In this document: in pieces, positions 1 to 9,404 of the stretch
Numbering within the stretch: position 1 is the stretch's first letter
Layout of the letters: each line of letters starts with the position of its first letter
Assembly: GCA_018263435.1 (NCBI GenBank)
Contig: JAANXD010000089.1
Span: 1 to 40,574 of the forward strand
Length of the DNA: 40,574 bases
Direction: 5' to 3'
Origin: Candidatus Scalindua arabica
Lineage (GTDB): Bacteria; Planctomycetota; Brocadiia; Brocadiales; Scalinduaceae
Notes under the pieces: generated by a model
What the model saw: only the letters and a program-made list of their open reading frames with translations
Told to the model about the DNA's origin: nothing
The model's database searches: none
Made by a program: the position numbers and the translations under genes

Positions 1-191
1 GAGATGAACTGGAAGGCTTATTATCAGCAGAAGGTGTTGCCATTACAACACTGAGGCCATCAGGTACTGCTAATATCAACGGCAACAAGGTAGACGTTGT
101 TTCAGAAGGTGAGATGATATCAAGGAATACAAAGATAAAAGTTACAGACATAAAGGGAAATAGGATAGTTGTAAAACCCGTAAAAACTTAA
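1..191 (+). CDS. NfeD-family membrane protein, C-terminal end (partial)
   Basis: The reading frame starting at base 3 is open to a TAA at 189-191 and gives about 62 residues ending RIVVKPVKT. The piece ([20 protein letters not shown], then [20 protein letters not shown]) matches the OB-fold tail of NfeD proteins, the soluble beta-barrel that follows their membrane segments. NfeD is the usual operon partner of flotillin-like FloA. It is thought to work with it in membrane microdomains, and some members carry an N-terminal ClpP-like protease that cannot be assessed here. The stop is 19 bp before floA, with a GGAGGAG ribosome site between them, so the two are probably cotranscribed. Confidence 0.8.
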   Translation, partial: DELEGLLSAEGVAITTLRPSGTANINGNKVDVVSEGEMISRNTKIKVTDIKGNRIVVKPVKT

Positions 192-210
192 ATATTGGAG
201 GAGAAAGAGT

Positions 211-1239
211 ATGATAAATATACCTTTACTAGCAATTTCGAAGGAAGTCTTAACAATTGGTATTGTAGTTGTGGCCATTTTTTCACTCCTGTTACTTCTC
301 TTAATATTTAAATATGGCTGGTTGTATATACAGGCCCTGGCATCCGGAGCAAATGTTGCTCTATTACAATTGATTGGAATGACTTTCCGACGTGTTAACG
401 CAAGTGTCATTGTGGATTCACGGATAATGGCTATGAAAGCAGGGCTGGATTATGATACCCCCCAGCTCGAAGCACATTACCTGGCGAGGGGTGATGTTCC
501 TAACGTTGTCAGGGCATTAATTGCTGCTGACAAAGCAAAGATTGAACTAGGTTTCGACAGGGCCTGTGCAATTGATCTGGCAGGAAGGGACGTTCTTGAT
601 GCTGTAAAGACAAGCGTTAACCCCAAGGTTATTGATTGCCCTGACCCTACTAAGGGTAGACAGACAATTGATGCTGTAGCAATGGATGGTATCCAGCTCA
701 AGGCAAAGGCACGAGTGACAGTAAGAGCAAACATCGAACGATTAGTCGGTGGTGCAACGGAAGAAACCATAATTGCGCGTGTCGGCGAAGGTATAGTAAC
801 CACAATTGGCTCTGCAGAAACACACAAGAAGGTACTCGAAAACCCTGACTCAATATCAAAAAGAGTATTAGAAAAAGGGCTTGATTCCGGTACTGCATTT
901 GAAATATTATCTATCGATATTGCTGACATAGACGTAGGTGACAACATAGGCGCCAAGCTCCAGGCAGACCAGGCGGAAGCCGACAAAATAGTCGCACAGG
1001 CTGAGGCTGAGAAACGCAGGGCAATGGCTGTAGCAAGGGCACAGGAAATGACGGCCTTAGTAGAGGAAAACCGGGCAAAGGTAGTTCTTGCAGAAGCAGA
1101 GGTCCCTAAGGCAATTTCTCAGGCATTCAGGGAGGGTAACCTCGGAATAATGGACTATTACCACCTGAAGAATATTCAGGCAGATACAGAAATGAGGACC
1201 TCTATCTCTAAAACAAGCGAAGACACTCCGAAGACATAG
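211..1239 (+). CDS. floA: Flotillin-like protein FloA
   Basis: A 342-residue protein of normal FloA length (about 330). Residues 12-35 form one hydrophobic membrane anchor, followed by the SPFH-like domain ([40 protein letters not shown]) and a long Ala/Glu-rich coiled coil (about 250-310, [20 protein letters not shown]) that drives oligomerisation. Flotillins scaffold ordered membrane domains at the inner face of the cytoplasmic membrane and affect secretion and signalling. The ATG has a strong GGAGGAG site 8 bp upstream. It follows nfeD directly, the usual operon. The C-terminal 20 residues are Ser/Thr-rich and unlike the conserved core. Confidence 0.95.
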   Translation: MINIPLLAISKEVLTIGIVVVAIFSLLLLLLIFKYGWLYIQALASGANVALLQLIGMTFRRVNASVIVDSRIMAMKAGLDYDTPQLEAHYLARGDVPNVVRALIAADKAKIELGFDRACAIDLAGRDVLDAVKTSVNPKVIDCPDPTKGRQTIDAVAMDGIQLKAKARVTVRANIERLVGGATEETIIARVGEGIVTTIGSAETHKKVLENPDSISKRVLEKGLDSGTAFEILSIDIADIDVGDNIGAKLQADQAEADKIVAQAEAEKRRAMAVARAQEMTALVEENRAKVVLAEAEVPKAISQAFREGNLGIMDYYHLKNIQADTEMRTSISKTSEDTPKT

Positions 1240-1275
1240 TCAGTAAATAAGTTTGAAGTGACTAAAGTGGACTCC

Positions 1276-1336
1276 TGCCTGCCGGTAGGCAAGGAAAGTG
1301 CCTAAAGTTTGAATTGGAATCCTCTCGAAAGAGAGG
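1276..1336. repeat. Two short palindromes downstream of floA
   Basis: TGCCTGCCGGTAGGCA (1276-1291) is an imperfect hairpin and CCTCTCGAAAGAGAGG (1321-1336) is a perfect 6-bp stem closed by a GAAA tetraloop. The second motif recurs at 1924-1938, and its right half at 1878-1889. They could act as weak transcript-end structures after floA, but no T-run follows either, so a dispersed-repeat origin is more likely. Confidence 0.6.
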
Positions 1337-1369
1337 CCAATCATGTATACATAACTAAAGGAAACAGGA

Positions 1370-1837
1370 ATGGAACAATTAGTCTGGGCAATAATAATTA
1401 TTTTTATAATATTTACAGCCCTTAAGAATCGAGCCAGAAACAGACCTGACACCACTTCTGGAAGGGCACCAGATACTGATCATGAAGCAAAGGAAGAACG
1501 TGATAAACTTGCCAGATACATGGAAGAATTACTTGGTATAGAAACGCCTGAGACTAAACCGCAAGTAAGAGTAGAGAGAAAAGAACCAGAACCGTTAGAA
1601 AAAGAAATCCCTCCAAAACCTGAACCAGTAATTGAGAAGAAGGTTGGTCAGTTCGAATCACCATTAGCTAAAAAATATGAAGAAAAATCGAAACCGCCTA
1701 TTCCTAAAAGGAAAGATATTTACTACACAAAATTTCCATGGGGTACTTTATCAGGAAAAGACCTTAAGAATGCCATAATCAATGCAGAGATACTTGGGCC
1801 TCCAATCTCCAAAAGAAAGAGTCATAGATTATATTAA
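1370..1837 (+). CDS. Small single-pass membrane protein, function unknown
   Basis: 155 residues. An N-terminal membrane segment (about 3-19, LVWAIIIIFIIFTALKN) is followed by a charged, proline-rich linker (about 60-110, many KPEP/EKK runs). A short C-terminal block, LSGKDLKNAIINAEILGPP, ends in a basic tail. The final block looks conserved and is the kind of short docking motif found at the end of several planctomycete membrane proteins; that comparison is from memory. I do not recognise a named family. AGGAAAC lies just before the ATG. Its place after floA suggests, but does not prove, a role at the same membrane. Confidence 0.75.
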   Translation: MEQLVWAIIIIFIIFTALKNRARNRPDTTSGRAPDTDHEAKEERDKLARYMEELLGIETPETKPQVRVERKEPEPLEKEIPPKPEPVIEKKVGQFESPLAKKYEEKSKPPIPKRKDIYYTKFPWGTLSGKDLKNAIINAEILGPPISKRKSHRLY

Positions 1838-1850
1838 TACTGGAATCCTC

Positions 1851-1968
1851 CCCGTCCGAACGGCTTGGCCGGGCGGGTCGAAAGAGAGGTAATACTGAAG
1901 TCCCGCCAGGGCAGACGTGGATACCTCTCGAAAGAGAGTAGCCGCAACCTTCAGGTTGCGTAACTTAC
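1851..1968. repeat. Cluster of dispersed palindromic repeats
   Basis: Three pieces are packed together: a GC-rich palindrome (CCCGTCCGAACGGC...GGGCGGG, 1851-1877), a half and a full copy of the CTCTCGAAAGAGAG hairpin (1878-1889, 1924-1938), and a 30-base unit at 1939-1968 containing the hairpin GCAACCTTCAGGTTGC followed by GTAACTTAC. The 30-base unit recurs with two differences at 21639-21668, there also preceded by a CGGGCGGG palindrome. The composition is far more GC-rich than the flanking genes. Confidence 0.7.
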
Positions 1969-2158
1969 ATAATTACCATATACTTTATGATGCGAAACGC
2001 AGGCTAAAGTCGTGCCTGTCGCTCGAGGACGACCCTGTGAGCAGCTTCAAGACTCTGCGGGAAGCGCGACATGATTTTAACTCTCGAATATTTAATCTGC
2101 GTTAATCCCTGTCCGATGAGCTGTTTGGCGGGTGCGTCATACAAATTTGAAATCGGTA

Positions 2159-2245
2159 GCCAGAGTGGTGGAATTGGCAGACGCGCCGGACTCAAAATCC
2201 GGTCCCCGCAAGGGGGTGTGGGTTCAACTCCCACCTCTGGCACCA
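2159..2245 (+). tRNA. tRNA-Leu (anticodon CAA)
   Basis: A full cloverleaf can be drawn. The acceptor stem is GCCAGAG with CTCTGGC, the D-arm is followed by the anticodon stem CCGGA/TCCGG enclosing loop CTCAAAA (anticodon CAA), there is a long variable arm (CCCCGCAAGGGGG) as expected for a class II tRNA, the T-arm is GTGGG-TTCAACT-CCCAC, the discriminator is A and the CCA is encoded. The long variable arm and CAA anticodon identify leucine. Total 87 bases. Confidence 0.96.
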
Positions 2246-2338
2246 TAATCCAACAACCTCTCAAGGAACCGCTTCAGACAGACCAATAGTTTATACCGTC
2301 CAATTAGAACGAATCATTTGAGCGGGTCATTGTGTAGA

Positions 2339-2779
2339 CTATTCCGAAGTGAGAGAGTTACTGAATGGGTTCTTAATTTTGGTACCTAAAACAGTTTGAC
2401 CACAAGCAAAATCTTCCGATAGTAATGTTGAAGCTCCTCCGTTTATGGCAGCATACAAAATCATTGAGTCCCAGAATGAATATTGATATTGTTGATGAAT
2501 GTCTATTGCCCCTAAAATGGTTTCACTATCGTTGATAAATATATCCCATTTCATTAGATCGCTAACGACCTCCTTAGTCCTTATAATATCTAATGGTTTT
2601 TGAATTTTCCTTGTTACACTTACAAAAACTTCTTGCAACACCTGTGTGCTAAGTAATCCATTCCCAGAGTCCCACAAATCAACCATTACCTTTCTGGCTA
2701 TCAAATGCTTCTCTCCTGCAGAAACATCATAGGCATATACGATAATATTAGTATCCAGGAATATTTTTTCACCTGGCAT
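2339..2779 (-). CDS. PIN-domain ribonuclease toxin (VapC-like)
   Basis: Starting from the ATG of MPGEKIFLDTNIIVYAYD the protein is 146 residues, the usual VapC size. It carries the PIN-domain acidic residues: Asp in FLDTNI, Glu in QVLQEVF, Asp in FWDSMI and Asp in LLSEDF. These coordinate Mg2+ for RNA cleavage. The frame is open 41 codons further upstream, but this start overlaps the antitoxin by 11 bp, the normal arrangement. The gene ends close to a tRNA-Leu; VapC toxins often cut tRNAs, and tRNA genes are common insertion points. Target unknown. Confidence 0.9.
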   Translation of the reverse strand: MPGEKIFLDTNIIVYAYDVSAGEKHLIARKVMVDLWDSGNGLLSTQVLQEVFVSVTRKIQKPLDIIRTKEVVSDLMKWDIFINDSETILGAIDIHQQYQYSFWDSMILYAAINGGASTLLSEDFACGQTVLGTKIKNPFSNSLTSE

Positions 2780-3011
2780 GGATATCTTCCCTCTTAACTG
2801 CAATTCTTCCATGCGTTCCGAGATCGAACCCTTTTTGGAGAACCTTAAGCTGTCTCTCTCTTGCCTTTTTGTATCCTGTAGAGACTCTAACCTTCTCCTC
2901 AAGCGATTCTCTTACAAGTTCGCTTAACGATTTCTCATTTGTTGCAGCTAATACTTTTGCCTTTTTAAGTAATGACTTTGGCAATGATAAAGTTATATTC
3001 TGTTTAATCAT
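2769..3011 (-). CDS. Ribbon-helix-helix antitoxin (VapB-like)
   Basis: 80 residues. The N-terminal stretch MIKQNITLSLPKSLLKKAKV has the beta-strand/helix pattern of ribbon-helix-helix DNA-binding antitoxins, then EKSLSELVRESLEEKV. The basic C-terminal tail would wrap the PIN toxin. The chosen ATG (3011) has GGGGAGG five bases upstream; a start six codons earlier lacks this. It should neutralise the downstream PIN protein and autoregulate the pair. Confidence 0.88.
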   Translation of the reverse strand: MIKQNITLSLPKSLLKKAKVLAATNEKSLSELVRESLEEKVRVSTGYKKARERQLKVLQKGFDLGTHGRIAVKREDIHAR

Positions 3012-3423
3012 TATCCTCCCCTTTATCATATTAGGCTTATCTACATGAGTCCAGTTGTCTTAATTGCTTGGCATTTGCGAAGTTTAAACTCGATAATGGA
3101 GACTCTTCCTGAGCACAGGGCCGATCGCATGGCCTGTTCCAACAATCGGACAATCTTCCATGCGGTCATATTATGCAGGCCCCTCTTACTGGAGTCAAGT
3201 AGATATGCCAATTTTGCAAATCAAACTAATTTTAGGGCAAGCTTAGGAATCGGAATTACCTTGACATTATTTAAGTACTAAAATAGACTACAAACTGTAT
3301 AAAAATACACATGTCACACTCCTTTAAATTATGTGCCAGCTGTTATTTACCACTACAAAAGTACAAGCTTTTATTGACCTTATGAGGCATAATTTTCCAG
3401 ATATTCTCAAACAATAAGGTAAT
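3012..3423. other. Intergenic region, no gene seen
   Basis: About 410 bases between the divergent TA pair and the AsmA-like gene. A 78-codon open frame at 3045-3281 has no ribosome site, no recognisable motif and an unlikely composition, so I treat it as non-coding. Promoters for both flanking operons must lie here, but I could not pick out a convincing -35/-10 pair. Confidence 0.5.
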
Positions 3424-6420
3424 ATGCAAGAGGAAAGTAAAGAAACCGGAACAGTAAAAACACGTAAGAGAAAATGGCTGATGATAGTTGGTATATCTAT
3501 CGGGAGCGTCATCTGCATACTCGCTATCATATTGTCACTAATCCCCACCATCGTTTCCTCCAACATAGTTAAGAATAAGATCATAAATAATCTGGAGGCA
3601 AGCCTGAGCCGTGAAGTAAACATTGATGATATAAACATGAGCTGGTCAAGTGGCCTTGACATAAAAAATATTCATATTAAAGAGAGTCCAGACCTTCCGG
3701 GAGATACGTTTGTCAAGGTAAACAGAATACTCTGTGATATTGATTTCCTCCCACTCATAAGCAAACAAATCAGAATACACGATTTGATAGTTGACAGTCC
3801 CGAGATTGTTTTACAGAAACGCAAGGAGGGTGTACCCGGTGACGTAGATATAAGCAAACCTGTAAAACCAGCACCAGCACCAACACCTGAAACAGTTGAA
3901 AAGCCGGTCCCTGAGATATCCGGAAAACCGGTTGAGAAGCCGAAATATGCCCCCCTGGTTATTCCGGCATTTTTATTTGATACCAGTATTAAAGCAAAAA
4001 TCAGTAACGGAAAATTTACGTTCATTGACCACCAGTTGCAGGAAGAAACAATTATAAGAGATCTGAATACCACCTTAAACGTCGACTCTCTGAACAGGCC
4101 AATTGAGTTTAACAGCTCCTTTGACATTGAAACAAAAGGCGAAATTGAACACGCAGATATCTCCTTAAATGTATCACTGGTAAAAGACGGAGAAATCAAC
4201 CCGGAAAGTGCCAGGGGTACACTTAACATGAAAACCGGTTTTGCGCAGATAGCAGCAGATTTTGATATGGCAAAGTTCATGGGTGAAGGCGGTACAGGCC
4301 TGGATTTCTCCATGAACGTAGACCTGGAAAAACTCACCAATAAACTTGCAGGAATACTGGGCGTACCTGAGGGCATGCAGATAGAAGGGGTTATCTCCTC
4401 GGAAATTAAGGCTGAGGGACAGCTTGAAAAAGTGATCGGTATAGACGGCAATACTGAAATAACAAACCTGTACATTAGCGGTGGGCCGCTTGGGGACAAT
4501 CCTATACGACAACCAGGCATTAAACTAATCCAGAATGTAGATATCGATATATCCAACGATAAAGCCACAATCCATAAAATCAGTATTAAAACAACATTTG
4601 CAAAACTCTTCCTTGCTGGACTGGCCACAGATCTTAAGGATGCAAAGGATTTAGACCTCAAAATCTTCCTGAACCTGGACACAACAAAACTAATGAGTGA
4701 GATTGGTGGACTACTGCCTGAGGATATTGAAGTTGCTGGAAACGTACAATCAAACATAAAACTTAAAAGCCGGCAAAGCAGGCTGGAAGTAGAAGGCACG
4801 ACAGATTTAAAAAACTTATCTGCAAAGATCGGGACGGTCGGCCCCATAAAGGATCCGGAGATTCAGGTTATACATGATGTGAATTACAACTTACAAAATA
4901 GTAATATCGAGATAAATACCCTCAGTGTGAAGACAAGCTTTGCTGAAATCAAGTCTTCGGGTACTTTAAATAAAGACAGAGAAATCGAATTAAACATGCT
5001 TTTGGCAAGCGATATTGGAAAACTCACACAGAACTTCCAAAGCATTTTATCTTTGCCTCCGCGCTTAATCGTTAGTGGAAAGATTGCTGCCGATATTAAT
5101 ACAAGCGGATCTGTCGAAAAAGAATTAAAACTAAGCGGAACAACTATTTTACACGACATAAACGCCGCAGGAGGACCTCTTAAGAACAACAGGATATCTA
5201 ATCTCGATCTTAAACTTACACATACACTGGATTATAGAATTGCGGAAGATTCTGTAAATATCAAGCAGATGGATATCTCATCTGATTTCCTCGAAATGAA
5301 ATCAAAAGGAGGAATTGCAAATCTAAGCAAGGAGCCGAATATTGATTACGAACTTTCCCTGAACATGGATCTGGACAAAACAACCGCTCGATTCGCAGGG
5401 ATGTTTCCATCTGAAATTAACATGACAGGAAATGGTATCGTTGATCTGGGCATGAACGGCAAGCTATCTGCAAAAGAAAACGAAAATTTATATGAACAAA
5501 TGGATATCCATGGAAGTATATCCGTGGACAATATCAAATACGATGCATATGAAATAAAAGATTTTAAAACAAAACTCCTGCTTGATGACGGGTACTTTAC
5601 AACAAAGGATTTCGCTTTTATTATAAATGAAGGCCCGGGCACTGTATCGGCAAGCGCAAACTTTAATAAGGAAAAACCCTCTTTAACATTTGATATGAAA
5701 TTATCAGACATGCTTATTAATCAAAATATGGATTTACTTGCATACATAGTCCCGGTCCTTGCAGCTCCGGATGGCAAGATATCAGGCAAACTAAGTATGA
5801 TGTTCGACGCAAAGGGTAATGGGCTGAACTGGCAGGATGATTTAAGCAAAAGCCTTAATGGCCAGGGAGAATTTAATATTAAAGATGGCTACATAAGAGG
5901 AGGCAAGATAACATCCAAGATCCTCAAGACTTTCGGCAAGAAAGGAGAATACAAATTCGATAATATCTCCACCAGGTTTGTAATTAACGATAGTAAAATA
6001 TTTAACGATGATATAAGCATCAACGGCAAAGACTTTAACATTGGTTTATCAGGATGGACTGCATTCGACGGACGATTAGAATATTCCGCAGATGCCCAGG
6101 CAATGGGTGATCTTATAGGCGGAGATGTCAAAAGGATACTCGGCAGCATGAGCAAGGACTCAAAATTACCAATAGTAGTCACCGGAACAGTAAACAATCC
6201 CAAACTTGCATTTAAATGGCCAAAACCCCAGGAAATTGGTAATATCCTGCAGGAAATATTAGGTGGTTCCAAGGACTCTACAAAACAACAAACTGAGAGT
6301 ACAAGTGAACCGGCGCAAACAGAGACAACAGTAGCGGCAGAAGCAGAAAAAGAAGCACCGCCGGAAAAAGAGAAATTAGAAGATATTGGAAAGAGACTCC
6401 TTAAAGGTCTCTTTAAATAG
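3424..6420 (+). CDS. Large AsmA/TamB-like envelope protein
   Basis: 998 residues. A basic N-terminus (KTRKRKW) precedes one membrane anchor (about 18-41), then a proline-rich linker (about 140-175, KPAPAPTPETVEKPVPE). The remainder repeats a weak unit of about 150 residues with recurring patterns such as GGPLGDNPI, IGTVGPIKDPEI and GGPLKNNRI. The end resembles the AsmA C-terminal domain (LNGQGEFNIKDGYIRGGKIT, then VTGTVNNPKLAFKWPKPQ), followed by an acidic low-complexity tail. AsmA-like proteins form long hydrophobic grooves spanning the envelope and are linked to phospholipid transport to the outer membrane. The anchor puts the bulk in the periplasm. It is followed 35 bp later by cvpA. The family is clear; the exact subfamily is not. 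Confidence 0.85.
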   Translation: MQEESKETGTVKTRKRKWLMIVGISIGSVICILAIILSLIPTIVSSNIVKNKIINNLEASLSREVNIDDINMSWSSGLDIKNIHIKESPDLPGDTFVKVNRILCDIDFLPLISKQIRIHDLIVDSPEIVLQKRKEGVPGDVDISKPVKPAPAPTPETVEKPVPEISGKPVEKPKYAPLVIPAFLFDTSIKAKISNGKFTFIDHQLQEETIIRDLNTTLNVDSLNRPIEFNSSFDIETKGEIEHADISLNVSLVKDGEINPESARGTLNMKTGFAQIAADFDMAKFMGEGGTGLDFSMNVDLEKLTNKLAGILGVPEGMQIEGVISSEIKAEGQLEKVIGIDGNTEITNLYISGGPLGDNPIRQPGIKLIQNVDIDISNDKATIHKISIKTTFAKLFLAGLATDLKDAKDLDLKIFLNLDTTKLMSEIGGLLPEDIEVAGNVQSNIKLKSRQSRLEVEGTTDLKNLSAKIGTVGPIKDPEIQVIHDVNYNLQNSNIEINTLSVKTSFAEIKSSGTLNKDREIELNMLLASDIGKLTQNFQSILSLPPRLIVSGKIAADINTSGSVEKELKLSGTTILHDINAAGGPLKNNRISNLDLKLTHTLDYRIAEDSVNIKQMDISSDFLEMKSKGGIANLSKEPNIDYELSLNMDLDKTTARFAGMFPSEINMTGNGIVDLGMNGKLSAKENENLYEQMDIHGSISVDNIKYDAYEIKDFKTKLLLDDGYFTTKDFAFIINEGPGTVSASANFNKEKPSLTFDMKLSDMLINQNMDLLAYIVPVLAAPDGKISGKLSMMFDAKGNGLNWQDDLSKSLNGQGEFNIKDGYIRGGKITSKILKTFGKKGEYKFDNISTRFVINDSKIFNDDISINGKDFNIGLSGWTAFDGRLEYSADAQAMGDLIGGDVKRILGSMSKDSKLPIVVTGTVNNPKLAFKWPKPQEIGNILQEILGGSKDSTKQQTESTSEPAQTETTVAAEAEKEAPPEKEKLEDIGKRLLKGLFK

Positions 6421-6455
6421 AATTTATATTAAGCGTACGTCAGCAGTATAAAGAT

Positions 6456-6995
6456 ATGGACTGGCTCGATTTCACACTTATAGGAGTTATAGCAACAGGA
6501 ACATTCTTCGGGATAATAACGGGCCCTCTCTGGCAAATATACAGACTCTCTTCAGTTGCACTATCTGCCGCTGTCGCTTTCCTGATCCGCGGCCTGACAG
6601 GTAATATATTAAACGGCATATTCAGCTCTGAAATTTCGGTTGCGTTGGGTTTTGCGATTGTCTTTGGCGTTATCTTAATCACAACATATGCAGTAGGTAA
6701 CCTTTTCAGAAAGTTTCTTACAAAAAGGAAATTTGGATTCAGCGGAAGGCTTATTGGCGGTTTTATTTCGTTTACAAAGACCGTGTTAACGTGCTGGATA
6801 ATTATAGCAGGAGTTTCATTCTGGGGGAACGAGCGTACAGGGGAAATAATCGGCAACTCACTGGTCGCAAATAATATCGAGAAAGTAACTCAAAAAGTTG
6901 TTCCCAGGATTCCACAGGATGTTAAAGATATGTCAATAGTTGAGAAAACGATTGACGAGAAGAAGAAAAAGATTAGTGAGAAAAAACAAAATTAA
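6456..6995 (+). CDS. CvpA-family membrane protein
   Basis: 179 residues with four hydrophobic segments (about 5-22, 30-48, 62-82, 103-123) and a charged, Lys-rich cytoplasmic tail. The pattern WLDFTLIGVIATGTFFGIITG, the GF(S)GRLIGGF loop and the following membrane helix fit the CvpA (colicin V production) family, usually 160-180 residues. CvpA contributes to envelope integrity; its mechanism is not settled. It lies between the AsmA-like gene and recA (19 bp before the recA start), so the three may share a transcript. Confidence 0.82.
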   Translation: MDWLDFTLIGVIATGTFFGIITGPLWQIYRLSSVALSAAVAFLIRGLTGNILNGIFSSEISVALGFAIVFGVILITTYAVGNLFRKFLTKRKFGFSGRLIGGFISFTKTVLTCWIIIAGVSFWGNERTGEIIGNSLVANNIEKVTQKVVPRIPQDVKDMSIVEKTIDEKKKKISEKKQN

Positions 6996-7014
6996 TTACT
7001 AAGGGGAGCAATAA

Positions 7015-8052
7015 ATGGCAAAGTCACAGAAACCGGAAAGCCCTAAACAGGGAAAACCAGATGCAGGCAAAAAGGACCAGGCGCTGGATAGAGCGGTATC
7101 GCAGATTGAAAGACAATTTGGTAAAGGGACAATAATGCGTCTCGGTACAGATGAGAAACTTGATGTACCGGCAATATCAACCGGATCGCTTTCTCTTGAT
7201 CTTGCACTCGGTGTTGGTGGAATGCCTCGCGGCAGGGTAGTAGAAGTCTTCGGGCCTGAATCTTCAGGAAAGACCACCCTGACACTTCATATCGTTGCCA
7301 ATGCACAAAAAAACGGCGGCACTGCAGCCTTTATCGATGTTGAACACGCCCTTGATCCTGACTATGCAAAGAGGCTGGGTGTAGACCTTGACAGCTTACT
7401 GGTAAACCAACCCGATACAGGCGAGCAGGCACTGGAAATTGCCGAACTCTTAACGAGAAGCAATGCAATTGATGTAATTGTCGTAGACTCCGTCGCCGCC
7501 CTTGTACCAAGAGCAGAACTTGAGGGACAGATGGGAGACTCACATGTCGCATTACAGGCCAGATTAATGTCGCAGGCTCTTAGAAAACTTACCTCCATAA
7601 TTTCCAAATCAAAGACATGTCTCATATTTATCAATCAGATACGCGAGAAAATAGGGGTGATGTTTGGTAACCCGGAAACAACACCGGGTGGAAGAGCGCT
7701 AAAGTTTTATTCCTCTGTCAGGGTTGACATTCGCAGAATTGGCAGTATCAAGGACGGAGAACGTGTTATCGGAAACAGGGTAAGAGCTAAAATTGCAAAG
7801 AATAAAGTTGCTGCACCATTCAAGAAGGCAGAATTTGACATAATGTTCAACCAGGGCATTTCCAGGTCCGGCGATGTTATTGATCTTGGTGTTGAAGAGC
7901 AGGTGATAGAAAAAAGCGGTACATGGTTCTCATATGGAGAGATACGACTTGGCCAGGGAAGAGAAAATACCAAGAAATTTATTGAAAGCAAGCCGGAGTT
8001 ACTTCAGGAAATTGAACAGGCAGTAGCCAAAAAGATAGCAGAAGCCAAATGA
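7015..8052 (+). CDS. recA: Recombinase RecA
   Basis: 345 residues, standard RecA length. Visible motifs are Walker [10 protein letters not shown] (80-88), Walker B region [20 protein letters not shown], the L1/L2 loop region ([10 protein letters not shown], then [20 protein letters not shown]), and the [12 protein letters not shown]-like block near the end ([20 protein letters not shown]). RecA forms filaments on single-stranded DNA, performs strand exchange and triggers SOS cleavage of LexA. The ribosome site AGGGGAGC precedes the ATG. The N-terminal 20 residues are an unusually Lys/Pro-rich extension. No obvious LexA box was found in the short gap to cvpA. Confidence 0.98.
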   Translation: MAKSQKPESPKQGKPDAGKKDQALDRAVSQIERQFGKGTIMRLGTDEKLDVPAISTGSLSLDLALGVGGMPRGRVVEVFGPESSGKTTLTLHIVANAQKNGGTAAFIDVEHALDPDYAKRLGVDLDSLLVNQPDTGEQALEIAELLTRSNAIDVIVVDSVAALVPRAELEGQMGDSHVALQARLMSQALRKLTSIISKSKTCLIFINQIREKIGVMFGNPETTPGGRALKFYSSVRVDIRRIGSIKDGERVIGNRVRAKIAKNKVAAPFKKAEFDIMFNQGISRSGDVIDLGVEEQVIEKSGTWFSYGEIRLGQGRENTKKFIESKPELLQEIEQAVAKKIAEAK

Positions 8053-8087
8053 AACACATTGACTCATTAAATAAAAATTAGTAGAAT

Positions 8088-8109
8088 GTGAAATTAAGAA
8101 AGATTTCAC
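8088..8109 (+). promoter_or_regulatory. Small inverted repeat between recA and ahbC
   Basis: GTGAAAT and ATTTCAC form a perfect 7-bp stem around an 8-base loop, 36 bp after the recA stop and 35 bp before the next ATG. There is no proper T-run (AGTTTAAATAAAT follows), so it may be a weak terminator or a regulator-binding site for ahbC. Low certainty. Confidence 0.35.
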
Positions 8110-8143
8110 AGTTTAAATAAATCAGTTACGAGGTGATAAGAAA

Positions 8144-9352
8144 ATGATTGGTATTTCAAAGTTGTATTGTAACACCGTTGAACCTTCTGATGCATTAAGG
8201 TATGGCAGGGATTCAAACAAACTGCCTTCACACCTTTTGCAATTTTCCAGTGATAAAAAGCCCGTAGTTGTATGGAACGTTGGCCAGAGATGCAATCTTA
8301 AATGCGTCCATTGCTACTCTCAATCAAAGGATATTGAATATCCGGGTGAACTAAGTACAAAAGAGGCAAAGGCTATGCTTGACGGCCTCGCAGAATACGG
8401 TGCACCGGTAATCCTCTTTTCAGGAGGGGAACCGCTAATGAGAGAAGATTTAATGGATCTGATAACATATGCCAAAGACAAAGGTTTGAGAGCCGTTATA
8501 AGTACAAACGGAACCCTGATTACTGAAGAAAAAGCAGAAGAATTAAAACAATTTGGCCTCTCGTATGTCGGAATAAGCCTTGACGGCCTGAAGGAAACCA
8601 ACGATAAATTCCGAGGTATTGAAGGAGCCTTTGATGATGCACTGATGGGGATCAGGAATTGCCTGAAAATGGAAATAAAAGTAGGACTCCGCTTCACCAT
8701 TAATAAAAGAAACGCACAGGACATCCCCGGAATATTTGAACTCATTGAAAAAGAGAAGATTCCAAGGGTCTGTTTCTACCACTTAGTCTATTCCGGAAGA
8801 GGCTCCAGATTGATGGAAGAAGATTTGACACATGAGGAAACCCGCAATGTTGTTGACCTGATTATAGACAAGACAAAAGAAGCTCATGATCGAGGAAACA
8901 AGATTGAGGTTCTGACGGTAGACAATCATGCCGACGGACCTTATATATATCAGAGATTGCTTAAGGAAGACCCAAAGAGAGCTGCTGAAGTGCTTGAACT
9001 GCTGAAGTGGAACGAAGGAAACAGCTCAGGACACGGACTTGCCTGTATAAGCTGGGACGGCGCAGTGCATGCTGACCAATTCTGGAGAGAGTATACATTC
9101 GGGAATGTGCGTGAACGAAAATTCGGAGACATCTGGGAAGACAAATCAAATTCACTCCTGACAAAACTAAAAGATAAAAAACACCATGTCAAAGGCCGAT
9201 GTTCCAAATGTAAGTGGCTTGATATATGTGGTGGAAACTTCAGGGCACGCGCAGAAGCATACTATGGTGACAAGTGGGAACCTGATCCGGCATGTTACCT
9301 GACAGATGAAGAGATCGGACTGCTCGTAGACGAACCCTTGACTGTCAAATAA
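8144..9352 (+). CDS. ahbC: Radical SAM haem-biosynthesis enzyme, AhbC type (Fe-coproporphyrin III synthase)
   Basis: 402 residues. The radical SAM cluster motif is CNLKCVHC (Cys50, 54, 57), followed by FSGGEP and STNGTLITEE. A C-terminal auxiliary-cluster region holds Cys residues in ACISWDG and CSKCKWLDICGGNFRARAEA, plus a later Cys (SPASM-like). The opening MIGISKLYCNTVEPSDALRY and KLPSHLLQFS...KPVVVWN are what I remember from AhbC/NirJ1 proteins. These remove acetate side chains from 12,18-didecarboxysiroheme in the siroheme-dependent haem b route, or from related intermediates in haem d1 synthesis. AhbC is favoured over NirJ because no d1 gene is nearby. No other haem gene is in the window. 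An organism rich in c-type cytochromes would need this supply. Confidence 0.82.
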   Translation: MIGISKLYCNTVEPSDALRYGRDSNKLPSHLLQFSSDKKPVVVWNVGQRCNLKCVHCYSQSKDIEYPGELSTKEAKAMLDGLAEYGAPVILFSGGEPLMREDLMDLITYAKDKGLRAVISTNGTLITEEKAEELKQFGLSYVGISLDGLKETNDKFRGIEGAFDDALMGIRNCLKMEIKVGLRFTINKRNAQDIPGIFELIEKEKIPRVCFYHLVYSGRGSRLMEEDLTHEETRNVVDLIIDKTKEAHDRGNKIEVLTVDNHADGPYIYQRLLKEDPKRAAEVLELLKWNEGNSSGHGLACISWDGAVHADQFWREYTFGNVRERKFGDIWEDKSNSLLTKLKDKKHHVKGRCSKCKWLDICGGNFRARAEAYYGDKWEPDPACYLTDEEIGLLVDEPLTVK

Positions 9353-9404
9353 GGTCTCACCACAAGAAAAAGCATTACGCCCCTACAGTACAACAAAATT
9401 TCAA

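Noticed and set aside
2071-2289. Open frame reading SQSGGIGRRAGLKI over the tRNA
   Set aside because: This is the familiar translation of a tRNA-Leu gene, not a protein.
3045-3281. 78-codon plus-strand open frame
   Set aside because: No ribosome site, no motif, atypical composition.
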